64,000 nt of DNA, from NCBI GenBank assembly GCA_031553225.1, contig JAVBLU010000016.1:105465-169464 (forward strand), given 5' to 3'. The first letter of the stretch is position 1; the number at the start of each line of letters is the position of its first letter. Below the pieces are notes generated by a model, which was not told where the DNA came from, did no database searches, and saw only the letters and a program-made list of their open reading frames with translations. The DNA is from JAVBLU01 sp031553225. Its GTDB lineage: Bacteria; Bacillota; Clostridia; Christensenellales; UBA1750. A program made the translations under genes and the position numbers. This document shows positions 34,838 through 43,789 of this stretch, in pieces.

Positions 34838-35594
34838 CGTCCACCCAATCCTCCGCCGAAAGCGGCTTTATGCGCTCGCCCTTGCGGGCGCGCACCACGA
34901 TCTCGCCGAACACGTCCTGCTGGTCCACGCTCACGCGCTCCTGGCGCAAGAGCTCGAGCAGGGCCAGAAACACCGTCACGATCTCCTCGCGCGAGGGCGT
35001 GCCGGAGAACAGCTGGGCAAAATGCACCGGTCCGCGGCGTACGAGGCCAACGATGTGCGCCATGCTCTGCGGCACCGTGACCGCCTCGCGGGCGATGGTG
35101 TGCACCGGCTCGGGCGCGTCCTCGGGCGGCACGCGCATCAGGAGCTTGGCGAAGGCGCGCGTCAGCCGGGAAAGCGTCATATCATCCAGCAGCACCTCGG
35201 CGGCGGCGGGCGGCCGCTCCTCGGGGAGCTTGTAAAAATGCGCCGATGCGCCCTGCTCCAAAAAACGCAGCTCCTCGCAAGCGTCCTTAAAGCGCTTGTA
35301 CTCGGTTAAGCGGCGCACCAGGGCTTCCTCGGGTGATTCGCCCTCCTCTTCCGGCGCGGGCGGCCGGGGCAGAAGCGCGCGGGACTTGATCTCGATGAGC
35401 AGCGCGGCCATGGACAAAAACTCGCTGGCCGCGTCCATGTCAAAATCGCCCGCCTGCTGCACGGCCTGCAGGTATTGTTCGGTGATGTGCGATACAAAGA
35501 TGTCGCGGATGTCCACCTGCGCGCGCGCCACCAGGTGCAAAAGCAGGTCAAGCGGCCCCTCGAACTGCGACAGACGCACCACCACGCCGCTCAT
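34824..35594 (-). CDS. scpA: Segregation and condensation protein A (kleisin)
   Basis: ScpA bridges the SMC heads. ATG 35594 overlaps the M50 peptidase stop and gives a 256-residue protein of normal length; the open frame upstream is only the peptidase gene's shadow. The N-terminal kleisin helix LSQFEGPLDLLLHLV and ITEQYLQAV, FLSMAALLIEIKSRALLP are diagnostic, and the C-terminal winged helix is present near residues 190-245 (REEIVTVFLALLELLRQERV). Confidence 0.95.
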   Translation of the reverse strand: MSGVVVRLSQFEGPLDLLLHLVARAQVDIRDIFVSHITEQYLQAVQQAGDFDMDAASEFLSMAALLIEIKSRALLPRPPAPEEEGESPEEALVRRLTEYKRFKDACEELRFLEQGASAHFYKLPEERPPAAAEVLLDDMTLSRLTRAFAKLLMRVPPEDAPEPVHTIAREAVTVPQSMAHIVGLVRRGPVHFAQLFSGTPSREEIVTVFLALLELLRQERVSVDQQDVFGEIVVRARKGERIKPLSAEDWVDDDER

Positions 35595-36265
35595 GTAAGC
35601 CCCAGCACCCATCCCGCCAAATAGATGGCGGGGGTGTACAATATGCGGCAAAGGCTGATGAGCATGTCGGTAAAGAAGCCGACGACCCGTCCGAGCACCC
35701 CCGTGAAGGAGAGCAGGAGCAGCAGCACGATGCCGCCCTGGTCGAGCAGCGCGAAAACGCGGCCGCCGGCCGGCCCTATGGCCTGCCGCAGAAGGCGCGA
35801 GCCGTCCAGGGGCGGCACGGGCAGCAGATTGAACACGCACAGCGTGGCGTTCACGCTGAAGAGCGCCTCCAGCAGCTGCGTCAGCCACTCGGGCGCGGAA
35901 GGGCAAAAGCTGTACAGGAACACCACGATGAGGTATGAGGCGACGCACAGCAGCAGATTCATCGTTACGCCCGCCAGCGACACGATGATGTCGTCCCGCC
36001 GGGGCTTCATAAAGCGGCGCGGGTTGATGACCACCGGCTTGGCCCAGCCAAAGCGGAAGAGCACCATCACGATCAGGCCCACCAGGTCCACGTGCGCGAA
36101 GGGCGAGAGCGTCAGCCGCCCCATCAGCCGGGGGGTGTCGTCACCCAGCCATACGGCCGCGCGGGCGTGCGCATATTCGTGAAAGGAAAAGCCCACGATG
36201 AGCGCGGGAAAAAAGAAGATGAGCGAGTGCAGGTAGGAAAGGGGATCGTTAAGCAGCTCGGACAC
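35591..36265 (-). CDS. M50-family site-2-type membrane metallopeptidase
   Basis: The 224-residue polytopic protein has the zinc motif HEYAH near residue 30 inside a helix, and NLLPVPPLDGSRLLR near residue 145 with the third ligand Asp. This is the short, rhomboid-sized class of site-2 proteases without PDZ domain (YwhC/Rip-like) that often precedes scpA in Bacillota. GTG 36265 follows GGGAGGTG. Substrates are unknown. Confidence 0.9.
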   Translation of the reverse strand: MSELLNDPLSYLHSLIFFFPALIVGFSFHEYAHARAAVWLGDDTPRLMGRLTLSPFAHVDLVGLIVMVLFRFGWAKPVVINPRRFMKPRRDDIIVSLAGVTMNLLLCVASYLIVVFLYSFCPSAPEWLTQLLEALFSVNATLCVFNLLPVPPLDGSRLLRQAIGPAGGRVFALLDQGGIVLLLLLSFTGVLGRVVGFFTDMLISLCRILYTPAIYLAGWVLGLT

Positions 36266-36373
36266 GCCTTCACCTCCCCGAGCGCTATTATATCAAAGCG
36301 CGTGAAAAAAGGAAACACGGCCCCCGCGACGAATATTGTTCCACAATGATACTGCAACGGGGGGCTTTCGCAC

Positions 36374-38494
36374 ATGATGTTCCAGCGCGCAGCATGGCTT
36401 ACCGACCCGCGCATGCTCGGCCTTATGCCCATGGACCGCTACCGCGATCTCGACGCCCCCAAGGCCCCCCGCGGCGTCGCCAACGTGCATGCGCTGTTTC
36501 GCAAGTCGTTCTCGGTGCCCAAGGCGCCCGGCAAGGCCGTCGTGCTCGTATCGGGCGACGACTGTTACCGCCTGTATGTGAACGGCCAGTTCGTGGGGCT
36601 CGGTCCCGCGCCCGGGTATCCCTTTCATTACTACTTCAACAGCTTCGATGTGACACCGCTCCTGAAGCCCGGCGAGAATGTCATCGCCGCGCACGTATAC
36701 TACCAGGGCCTGGTGAACCGCGTGTACAACAGCGGCGACAACCGCTGCGGCCTCATCGCCGAGCTGTTCCTTGATGGGAAAAGCGCCATTCAAACGGACG
36801 GTACCTGGCGCTATGCCCCGGATGAGAGCTACGGCGGAGACGCGACCATTGGCTACCAGACCCAGTTTTTGGAGAACCTGGACAACCGCGTGAAGAGCGA
36901 AGGCTGGACCGCCCCGCGCTTTGACGATTCCGCGTGGCAGTCCGCGCCTGTGGTTAAAACCGACCATGTTCTATATCCGCAGCCCACGGCGAACATCGCC
37001 CTTTCCATCGAGCGGCCGCCGATAAAGGAAGCGCGGCCCGAGGGGCTGTTCATCGACATGGGCGGCGAGGTCGTCGGGTGCCTGAACCTGCGCGTTCACG
37101 CGCCCGCCGGCGCGCTCATCCGCGTGCAGTGCGCCGAGGAGCTGGATGAGGCCGGCCTGCCGCGCAGCAAGATGCGCTGCAATTGCCACTATCTGGAGAC
37201 CTGGACGACGCGCGCCGGCGAGCAGACCTTTGATCCGTGGGACTATAAGGGTTTTCGCTACGCGCTGATAACCGCCGGGCCGGAGGTGGCCATACGCGAC
37301 GTGTTCGTGGAGACGCGCGGCTACCCGCACCCGGGCGACGCAAGCCTTGTCGGGCATGAGCTGCTCGGCCGCCTGTTCGCCATGTGCGACCGCACGATGC
37401 GCTACGGCATTCAGGACGGGTTCCTGGACTGCCCGACCCGCGAGAAAGGCCAGTACCTGGGCGATCTCACCGTGTCGGGCGCCACGTTTCTGTACATGAA
37501 CGGCGACGCGCGGCTGTACCTGAAGGCGCTGGAGCAATACGCCCAGTCGGCCGCGGTTACGCCTTCGCTCCTGTCCGTGGCCCCCGGATCGCTCCGGCAG
37601 GAGATTGCCGACTATTCCCTGCAGTACCCTTCCCAGGTGCTGCGCTACTACGATTTTACCGGCGATTTGTCCGCCGTGGCCCGGCTTTTCGGCGCGGTGT
37701 CCGCCCTGCGCGAGCGCATGCGGCAGTACGAGCGCGAGGACGGCCTGATTGAGAACGTGACGGACATGTGGAACATGATCGACTGGCCCAAGAACCTGCG
37801 CGACGGCTACGACCTGGAAGTGGACGAAAACCGTGAGGGCGTTGGCTTTCACAACCTGGTCAACGCCTACTACATCGGCATGCTGCAGGACGTGAACCGC
37901 ATCCGCGCGCTGCTCGGCCTGCCCAGCGAGGACGTGGCCGGCCGCGTATCCGCCTTCAACGCGGCGTTCTTTAGCGCCGGCCGCACGCTGTACATGGACC
38001 GCGTGGGTTCCCAGCACGCCTCCCTTCACGCAAACGTACTGCCTTTGTACTTTGGCATCGCCCCGGCGGGCGTGCACGAGGCGCTGTGCGCCTTTATTAT
38101 GGACAAAGGCCTGTGCTGCGGCGTGTATTTTTCCTTCTTTGTGCTCAAGGCGCTTGCCCGCGCGGGCCGGCACGACCTTTGCTATGAGCTGCTTGTGAAC
38201 CAGGGCGAGCATTCCTTCGCCAATATGCTGCGCGAGGGAGCAACCACGGCCCTGGAGGCCTGGGGTCTGGACCAGAAGTGGAACACGTCCCTGTGCCATC
38301 CCTGGGGCACTGCGCTTGTGCCCGTGCTCATCGAGGATCTGTTCGGCGCGCTGCCCAAGCGTCCAGGATACAAGGGGTTCACCCCAGTTGACCATCTCCC
38401 TGCGCCCGGCGATATCGCCGTCACCTTCCACACCGGCGCGGGCCTTGTGACCGTGCAGAGGGAGAACGGCGCCGTCCGGCTGATCACATCATGA
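36374..38494 (+). CDS. Alpha-L-rhamnosidase-like, GH78
   Basis: The 706-residue protein has an N-terminal beta-sandwich pair (YRLYVNGQFVGLGPAPGYP, FNSFDVTPLLKPGENVIA), then the GH78 concanavalin-like block (FIDMGGEVVGCLNLRVHAPAG, RCNCHYLETWTTR) and an (alpha/alpha)6 barrel with FLDCPTREKGQYLGD, the region holding the general acid in GH78 enzymes. It ends with SLCHPWGTALVPVLIEDLFG. There is no signal peptide, so cytoplasmic action on imported rhamnosides is likely. It is followed 15 bases later by an ABC-F gene. Confidence 0.88.
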   Translation: MMFQRAAWLTDPRMLGLMPMDRYRDLDAPKAPRGVANVHALFRKSFSVPKAPGKAVVLVSGDDCYRLYVNGQFVGLGPAPGYPFHYYFNSFDVTPLLKPGENVIAAHVYYQGLVNRVYNSGDNRCGLIAELFLDGKSAIQTDGTWRYAPDESYGGDATIGYQTQFLENLDNRVKSEGWTAPRFDDSAWQSAPVVKTDHVLYPQPTANIALSIERPPIKEARPEGLFIDMGGEVVGCLNLRVHAPAGALIRVQCAEELDEAGLPRSKMRCNCHYLETWTTRAGEQTFDPWDYKGFRYALITAGPEVAIRDVFVETRGYPHPGDASLVGHELLGRLFAMCDRTMRYGIQDGFLDCPTREKGQYLGDLTVSGATFLYMNGDARLYLKALEQYAQSAAVTPSLLSVAPGSLRQEIADYSLQYPSQVLRYYDFTGDLSAVARLFGAVSALRERMRQYEREDGLIENVTDMWNMIDWPKNLRDGYDLEVDENREGVGFHNLVNAYYIGMLQDVNRIRALLGLPSEDVAGRVSAFNAAFFSAGRTLYMDRVGSQHASLHANVLPLYFGIAPAGVHEALCAFIMDKGLCCGVYFSFFVLKALARAGRHDLCYELLVNQGEHSFANMLREGATTALEAWGLDQKWNTSLCHPWGTALVPVLIEDLFGALPKRPGYKGFTPVDHLPAPGDIAVTFHTGAGLVTVQRENGAVRLITS

Positions 38495-38509
38495 CCGGAG
38501 GAGTTCCTC

Positions 38510-40438
38510 TTGATCTTTTTAAGCGCCTCGCACATCAGCAAATCCTTTGGCGGCACCCAGGTGCTGCGCGACGTGACCTTTACCCTGCAGCGCGGTGAGC
38601 GGGTCGGCCTTGTGGGCGTGAACGGATCCGGAAAAACCACGCTCCTGCGCATCATTTCCGGGCGGGACAGCGCCGATGAAGGCGCGCTGACCATGCCCAA
38701 GGACGCCACGGTCGGGTATCTCACCCAGGAGGCCCTCTCCGACACGGACTGCACCGTTTGGGAGGAAGTGCAGAGCGTCTTTGAGCCGGTGTTCGCCATG
38801 GAGGCGCGCATGCGCCGCCTGGAAGAGGACATGGCCCACGCGGGCGAGGACCTGCCCCGCCTGCTTTCGGAATACGAACGCCTAACGCACGCTTTTGAGG
38901 AGGCCGACGGCTACGCCTGGCGGTCCTCCATCCTTGGCGTGCTCGCGGGCCTCTCCTTTACCGCCGCGCAGCATGGCCAAAGCGTGCGCTCCCTGTCCGG
39001 CGGGGAGAAAACGCGCCTGGCGCTGGCCAAAATTCTGCTGCAAAAGACCGATCTGCTCTTGCTGGACGAGCCCACAAACCACCTGGACCTCTCCGCCACC
39101 CAGTGGCTGGAGGATTACCTGAAGACCCGCTACAAGGGCACGGTTCTGCTCATATCGCACGACCGCTATTTTTTGGACGCGCTGTGCGACGGGGTGATCG
39201 AGCTGTTGTTCGGCGCGTGCGAGCAGTACGAGGGCAACTATTTTAAGTACCTGCAGCTGCGCCAGGAGCGCGTGGAACGCCGCATGAAGCTGTTCGCTCA
39301 GGAGCAAAAGGAGATCGACCGCTACAAGGCCATGATCCTGCGCTACCGCGCCTTCGCCACGGAGAAGATGATCAAGGTGGCCAAAACCAAGGAGCGCATG
39401 CTGGCCCGTCTGGAGGCCGGCCGCACCGAGCGCGTGCGCGAGGAAAAGAGCGTGCATTTCTCCTTTTTTGCCCGCCACGGCACCGGGCACGACGTGGTCG
39501 TCGCCCGGCGCCTCAGCAAGGGGTTCGGCGAACGCGCGCTGTTTACCGACCTGGACCTGAACGTATACGCGGGCGACCGGGTGGCCATCATCGGCCCCAA
39601 CGGCGCCGGAAAAACCACGCTGCTGCGTTTGCTCATCGGTTTGGACAAACCCGACCGCGGTACGGCGCGTCTGGGCGCAGGCGTTGAGATTGGATACTAC
39701 GACCAAAAACAGAGCGACCTGCACTCGGACAAAACCGTTCTGCAGGAGATTTGGGACGATTTTCATCTCGAGTCGCAAACCAAAATCCGCTCGGCGCTGG
39801 GCGCGTTCCTGTTTATGGGCGAGGATGTGTTCTCGCCCGTGTCCGTGCTCTCCGGCGGCGAGCGCGCCCGCCTCTCCCTGTGCCGCCTTATGCTGCGCGG
39901 CGACAACCTGCTGGTTCTGGACGAGCCCACCAACCATTTGGACATGGACTCCCGCGGCGTGCTGGAGGAGGCCTTGGACGATTTCCCCGGCACCATTCTG
40001 GCCGTGTCGCACGACAGGTTCTTCATCAACCGATTCGCTACCCGCGTATGGGCGTTCGAGGAAAACGGCCTGATGGACATCGAAGGCAACTACGACGATT
40101 ACCTGGCCGCCCGCCGCCGCGCTTTCGCCCCGCCCGAACCTACGGACAGCGCCCCCCGCAACAAGACCGCCGAACGAAACGAGCGGCGCCAGGAGCGCGA
40201 GCGCCTCGCCGCCCGTATGACACTCTCCAGCATGCTGGAGGCCACCGAAGCTGCCGTGCATGATCTGGAACGCGACATCGCCGATCTGGAAGTTCGCATG
40301 GCCGACCCGGCCCTGTACGCGGATCCCGCCGGCGCCGCCGCCATCGCCGCCGAGCACCAGCAAAAAACCGCCGCTCTCCCCGCCGCCTATGAGGCCTGGG
40401 AACAGGCCATCTACGCCATCGAGCGCGGCGAGGAGTGA
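38510..40438 (+). CDS. ABC-F family ATPase
   Basis: ABC-F proteins have two ABC domains and no membrane part and act on the ribosome. The 642-residue protein has Walker A GVNGSGKTT (36-44) and GPNGAGKTT (about 362-370), signatures LSGGEKTR and LSGGERAR, LLDEPTNHLDL and LDEPTNHLDMD, and a linker rich in Arg/Lys/Glu between the domains (about 250-320). A C-terminal coiled coil (about 555-640) is like YdiF/Uup. TTG 38510 follows GGAGGAG. The short gap after the rhamnosidase suggests cotranscription. Confidence 0.93.
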   Translation: MIFLSASHISKSFGGTQVLRDVTFTLQRGERVGLVGVNGSGKTTLLRIISGRDSADEGALTMPKDATVGYLTQEALSDTDCTVWEEVQSVFEPVFAMEARMRRLEEDMAHAGEDLPRLLSEYERLTHAFEEADGYAWRSSILGVLAGLSFTAAQHGQSVRSLSGGEKTRLALAKILLQKTDLLLLDEPTNHLDLSATQWLEDYLKTRYKGTVLLISHDRYFLDALCDGVIELLFGACEQYEGNYFKYLQLRQERVERRMKLFAQEQKEIDRYKAMILRYRAFATEKMIKVAKTKERMLARLEAGRTERVREEKSVHFSFFARHGTGHDVVVARRLSKGFGERALFTDLDLNVYAGDRVAIIGPNGAGKTTLLRLLIGLDKPDRGTARLGAGVEIGYYDQKQSDLHSDKTVLQEIWDDFHLESQTKIRSALGAFLFMGEDVFSPVSVLSGGERARLSLCRLMLRGDNLLVLDEPTNHLDMDSRGVLEEALDDFPGTILAVSHDRFFINRFATRVWAFEENGLMDIEGNYDDYLAARRRAFAPPEPTDSAPRNKTAERNERRQERERLAARMTLSSMLEATEAAVHDLERDIADLEVRMADPALYADPAGAAAIAAEHQQKTAALPAAYEAWEQAIYAIERGEE

Positions 40439-40470
40439 CGGGGGACGGCGGAGGGCGCGCCCCGCGCACC

Positions 40471-40596
40471 TCCTGCCAAGGGGTATCATCCCTTGGATCC
40501 TCCATGGGAAAGGGAGATTGTTTTGTCTGCGGGCGCGAGCGCTGCCCATTCAGTGCGCAACCGGCCGGCGGCGTTACAAAAGCCGCCGGCCGGTTG
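40471..40596 (+). repeat. Dispersed intergenic hairpin element, copy B
   Basis: The 5-prime hairpin is CCAAGGG (40476-40482) with CCCTTGG (40490-40496). The 3-prime hairpin is 15 bp: CAACCGGCCGGCGGC (40558-40572), loop GTTACAAAA, GCCGCCGGCCGGTTG (40582-40596). It follows the ABC-F stop by about 30 bases. The 363-base gap 40439-40801 is filled by this copy and the inverted copy D. Confidence 0.7.
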
Positions 40597-40638
40597 GGGG
40601 TGAGGGCGCGGCGCGTGCACGGCATACAATTCAAAATC

Positions 40639-40760
40639 GGGTCCGGCGGCTTTTGTTATGCCGCTGGACCCGCCTTCATTGATGCCCGGTATACGGCGCT
40701 TCCTAAGAAACCGTCGTATCTCCCCGTCTGATGAGATCTAAGGGACGCGCCCCTTGGCAG
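40639..40760 (-). repeat. Dispersed intergenic hairpin element, copy D
   Basis: Read on the minus strand it begins with CTGCCAAGGGG and CCCTTAG (hairpin, 40737-40760 region) and ends with GGGTCCAGCGGC, loop ATAACAAAA and GCCGCCGGACCC (40671 to 40639; one G-T pair). The sequence beyond, GATTTTGAATTG, resembles the flank of copy A. It serves the LytTR gene end, facing copy B tail to tail. Confidence 0.65.
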
Positions 40761-40801
40761 GGGGCGGGAGGGCGGCGCCCCCGTCATCTTCCCGTCTCCC
40801 C

Positions 40802-41572
40802 TTACGCGAAGCGCTTCTGCAGCTCGTCGAGCTTGTCGGCGGTGATGAGGGCGTCCTTGCGGGTGTGATGCAAGCGCACGACCCAGGTCCAGCGGCCGTA
40901 GGGGGTGACGGTGTCGATGTGGCGCACGTTGATGATGTAGGACTTGTGGCAGCGAAAGAAGCGGTCGGTGGGCAAGCGCGACTCAAGCTCCGAGAGGGAC
41001 TCGCTGGTTGCATAGCCTTGCTCGGCCGTGTACAGAAGTGTCTGGCGGTTCTCGCGCTGGATGAGCAGAATGTCGTCCAGATCGAGGAAGGTCATGCCGT
41101 CCTTGTTGCGCAGCATGAGGCGCTCGCGGGGGAAGACGCCCTCGGGGGCGGGAGCGGGGGCCGACGCCGTGGCCGGAGCCGCGGCGGGGGCCGCGGCGCG
41201 CTCGCCCAGCAGGTCGGACAGGCGGCGCAGGGTTTCCTGCACACGCTCGGCCTTAAAAGGTTTGATCAGGTAATCGAAGGCGTATAGCTCGAATGCGTCG
41301 CCCATGTACTGCTCGTGCGCGGTGGCAAACACCAGGGCGATGCGCGGGTCGATGTCCTGGATGCGCCGGGCCGTGGCCACGCCGTCCATCACGGGCATCT
41401 CAACGTCCAGAAACACCAGGTTGGGGCGTTCTGCCTCCACGAGCGCAACGCAGGCTTCGCCGTCCTCGGCCTCGCCCACAACGGCGCCAAGCGCGCTCCC
41501 GTCGATAATGCGGCGCAGTACCAGGCGCATGCCGGGCTGATCGTCGGCGATGACGATACGCAGATTGCTCAT
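40802..41572 (-). CDS. LytTR-family response regulator
   Basis: The 256-residue protein has a receiver domain (residues 1-120: IADDQPG, phosphoacceptor Asp56 in FLDVEMPVMDG, Lys in YLIKPF), an Ala/Pro-rich linker (about 130-150) and a LytTR DNA-binding domain (about 155-250: LDLDDILLIQRENRQTLLYT, RFFRCHKSYIINVRHI). ATG 41572 follows AGGAGG and overlaps the upstream stop. It ends the nfeD-floA-hypothetical operon. No kinase is adjacent. Confidence 0.93.
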   Translation of the reverse strand: MSNLRIVIADDQPGMRLVLRRIIDGSALGAVVGEAEDGEACVALVEAERPNLVFLDVEMPVMDGVATARRIQDIDPRIALVFATAHEQYMGDAFELYAFDYLIKPFKAERVQETLRRLSDLLGERAAAPAAAPATASAPAPAPEGVFPRERLMLRNKDGMTFLDLDDILLIQRENRQTLLYTAEQGYATSESLSELESRLPTDRFFRCHKSYIINVRHIDTVTPYGRWTWVVRLHHTRKDALITADKLDELQKRFA

Positions 41573-42075
41573 AGGCGCCTCCTGGAGGGGAACGGCCTGC
41601 GGGCTGCGGGCGGGCCGAGAATCTCCGCCCACACCACGGCCTGGGCGACGTGGTGCTCCAGCTCGCGCGTCTCGGCCGCATACAGGGTGGGCGGCGCGGC
41701 GGTCGCGGGCGCGTCGAACGTCAGGCGAATGTTGTCGTCCAGCGGGCAATCCTCATGCGAGGCCGACCCCTCGTCGGACTGGTGGCCGTGGATCGCGGCC
41801 GCCAGGACGGGCGGGGAAGCAGGCGTTAGCGGCGCGTAGGGCGCGGCCGCGGGCGTGGGCATCATGGCGGGCAACCCGGCCGTGGCCGTTACGGGCGCCG
41901 GCGCGCGATACGCGCGCTGGAGGGGCGCGTCGGCCGGGGGCTGCGGCGGCGCGGCGTTTTGCCGCAGGGAAGCTTCGCGGTCTTTGGCGGCTTTTTTGGC
42001 GGCCGACGCCGCGAGCGAGCGTACGACGACAAAGATGAGGAAGACCGGTATGAGCCTGGCCAGAAAATCAAACAC
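41569..42075 (-). CDS. Single-pass membrane protein, unknown
   Basis: An N-terminal membrane helix (residues 2-19, MFDFLARLIPVFLIFVVV) is followed by a basic patch, a long Pro/Ala-rich stretch (about 40-90) and a conserved-looking C-terminus with HHVAQAVVWAEILGPPAARRP. It lies between floA and the LytTR gene and overlaps the latter by four bases. Flotillin-linked membrane anchoring is an inference from context only. No family is recognised. Confidence 0.7.
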   Translation of the reverse strand: MFDFLARLIPVFLIFVVVRSLAASAAKKAAKDREASLRQNAAPPQPPADAPLQRAYRAPAPVTATAGLPAMMPTPAAAPYAPLTPASPPVLAAAIHGHQSDEGSASHEDCPLDDNIRLTFDAPATAAPPTLYAAETRELEHHVAQAVVWAEILGPPAARRPFPSRRRL

Positions 42076-42106
42076 GGGCAGGCCCCCTTTCTACAAGCGC
42101 GGCGCT

Positions 42107-43126
42107 TTACGCGCGGTCGCCGGGCTTAGCGGCATCGGCGGAACGGCCGGGCGCGGCGGGGCTTTGGCCGGAGATGCTCTGCCGCATGGCCGTGTCGGCC
42201 TGTACGTTTTGCATGTTGTAGTAGTCCATCACGCCCAGCTTGCCCTCACGCAGGGCGCTGGCCATGGCGCGGGGCACCTCGGCCTCGGCCTCCACAACCT
42301 TGGCGCGCATTTCCTGCACGGCCGCCTTCATCTCCTGCTCGCGGGCCGTGGCCATGGCGCGCCGTTCCTCGGCTTTGGCCTGGGCGATGCGCTTGTCCGC
42401 CTCGGCCTGGTCGGTTTGCAGCTGCGCGCCGATGTTGCGGCCCACGTCCACGTCGGCGATGTCGATGGAGAGAATTTCAAAGGCCGGGCCCGCGTCCAGA
42501 CCCTTGTGCAGCACCGTGCGGGAAATGGAATCCGGGTTCTCCAACACCAGCTTGTGCGTCTCGGAGGAACCCACCGTGGTGACGATGCCCTCGCCCACGC
42601 GGGCGATGATCGTCTCCTCGCCCGCGCCGCCCACCAGGCGGTCGATGTTCGCGCGCACCGTAACGCGCGCTTTGGCGCGCAGTTCGATGCCGTCCTTGGC
42701 CACGGAAGAGATGATGGGCGTTTCGATCACCTTGGGATTGACGGACATCTGCACGGCGTTGAGCACATCGCGGCCGGCCAGGTCGATGGCGGCGGCCCGC
42801 TCGAAGGTGAGGGGGATATCCGCGCGCTGGGCGGCGATGAGGGCGTTGATCACCCGGTCAATGTTGCCGCCGGCCAGAAAGTGCGCTTCCAGCTGGTTGA
42901 TGCTGGTGCTCAGCCCGGCCTTGATGGCCTTGATTTGCGGGTTGATGATACGGGAGGGCACGATGCGGCGGATCCGCATGCCCACAAGAGCGGCGATGGA
43001 CACGCGCACGCCCGACGCCTGCGCCGAGATCCACAGCCCGAGCGGTACAAAGGAGAAGAACAGCGACAGGAACACGATGATGGCGATAAAGATGATGAGC
43101 GCGGCAATGATGGCGCTGGGACCCAT
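42107..43126 (-). CDS. floA: Flotillin-like protein FloA
   Basis: FloA scaffolds functional membrane microdomains. The 339-residue protein starts with a hydrophobic hairpin (about residues 4-30), followed by an SPFH domain ([48 protein letters not shown]) and a Glu/Ala-rich coiled coil (about 245-300, [20 protein letters not shown]). Length and sequence match FloA of Bacillota. It follows the NfeD-like gene, its usual partner, by 42 bases. Confidence 0.94.
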   Translation of the reverse strand: MGPSAIIAALIIFIAIIVFLSLFFSFVPLGLWISAQASGVRVSIAALVGMRIRRIVPSRIINPQIKAIKAGLSTSINQLEAHFLAGGNIDRVINALIAAQRADIPLTFERAAAIDLAGRDVLNAVQMSVNPKVIETPIISSVAKDGIELRAKARVTVRANIDRLVGGAGEETIIARVGEGIVTTVGSSETHKLVLENPDSISRTVLHKGLDAGPAFEILSIDIADVDVGRNIGAQLQTDQAEADKRIAQAKAEERRAMATAREQEMKAAVQEMRAKVVEAEAEVPRAMASALREGKLGVMDYYNMQNVQADTAMRQSISGQSPAAPGRSADAAKPGDRA

Positions 43127-43168
43127 AGGATAACCCCCTTTATTTGTGTTGACGGCGCGGCACTCGCT

Positions 43169-43675
43169 TTACTCGGCCTGCACAACGATGCGGCGGCCCT
43201 CTACCTTGGTCACGCGGATGGGGTTGCCGGCCGGTACGAAGTCGCCCTCGGACACCACATCCAGCCGCACCCCCTCAAAATCGCCTACGCCGGCCGGGCG
43301 CAGGATGGTGACGGCCGTGCCCTTCTTGTCCAGAAAGAAGGCCAGATCCTCCACGGAGGAATAGCCCGCCTCCCGCGTGGAAGCGGTCTTCAGCACGAGC
43401 GGCGTGCGGAAGAGCGCCCCGCGCGACACCGACCGGAGCGATATGGCCAGTGTCAGCCCCAGAACGACCACAACGCCCAGCAACAACCCGACCGCTTCCA
43501 TGGGCGTTTGCGCCTTCAGGATGACGCCGGCGATCAGCAGCAGCACGCCGGTGATGCCCGGCGCGCCAAACCCCGGTATGAACATTTCCACGATGCACAA
43601 AATGAGACCCAGCGCAAAACAAATGAACGCGGGTAGATTGGTCAAAATTACGCCCCCGACTTCGGCCCAGCTCAT
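43169..43675 (-). CDS. NfeD-family membrane protein
   Basis: The 168-residue protein has three membrane helices (about 8-85, including FIPGFGAPGITGVLLLIAGVIL) and a C-terminal OB-fold (about 110-168) starting GKKGTAVTILRPAG after SVEDLAFFLD and ending IRVTKVEGRRIVV. It is the short NfeD type without the protease part and pairs with FloA. ATG 43675 is preceded by GGGAGGGAG; the frame is open a little upstream. A promoter lies about 50 bases upstream. Confidence 0.9.
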   Translation of the reverse strand: MSWAEVGGVILTNLPAFICFALGLILCIVEMFIPGFGAPGITGVLLLIAGVILKAQTPMEAVGLLLGVVVVLGLTLAISLRSVSRGALFRTPLVLKTASTREAGYSSVEDLAFFLDKKGTAVTILRPAGVGDFEGVRLDVVSEGDFVPAGNPIRVTKVEGRRIVVQAE

Positions 43676-43722
43676 GATGCTCCCTCCCCATAACTTTGGC
43701 AATATCATGCTGCGTATTTATT

Positions 43723-43750
43723 AGTATAGCGTGCGACGGGGGGCCGTCAA
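43723..43750 (-). promoter_or_regulatory. Sigma-A promoter of the nfeD-floA operon
   Basis: On the minus strand TTGACG (43745-43750) and TATACT (43723-43728) are 16 bases apart. The -35 box and slightly short spacing still fit a vegetative promoter. Confidence 0.65.
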
Positions 43751-43789
43751 CGCCGTTTGATTCAAAGATACATTCAAGGGGCTGAAACG

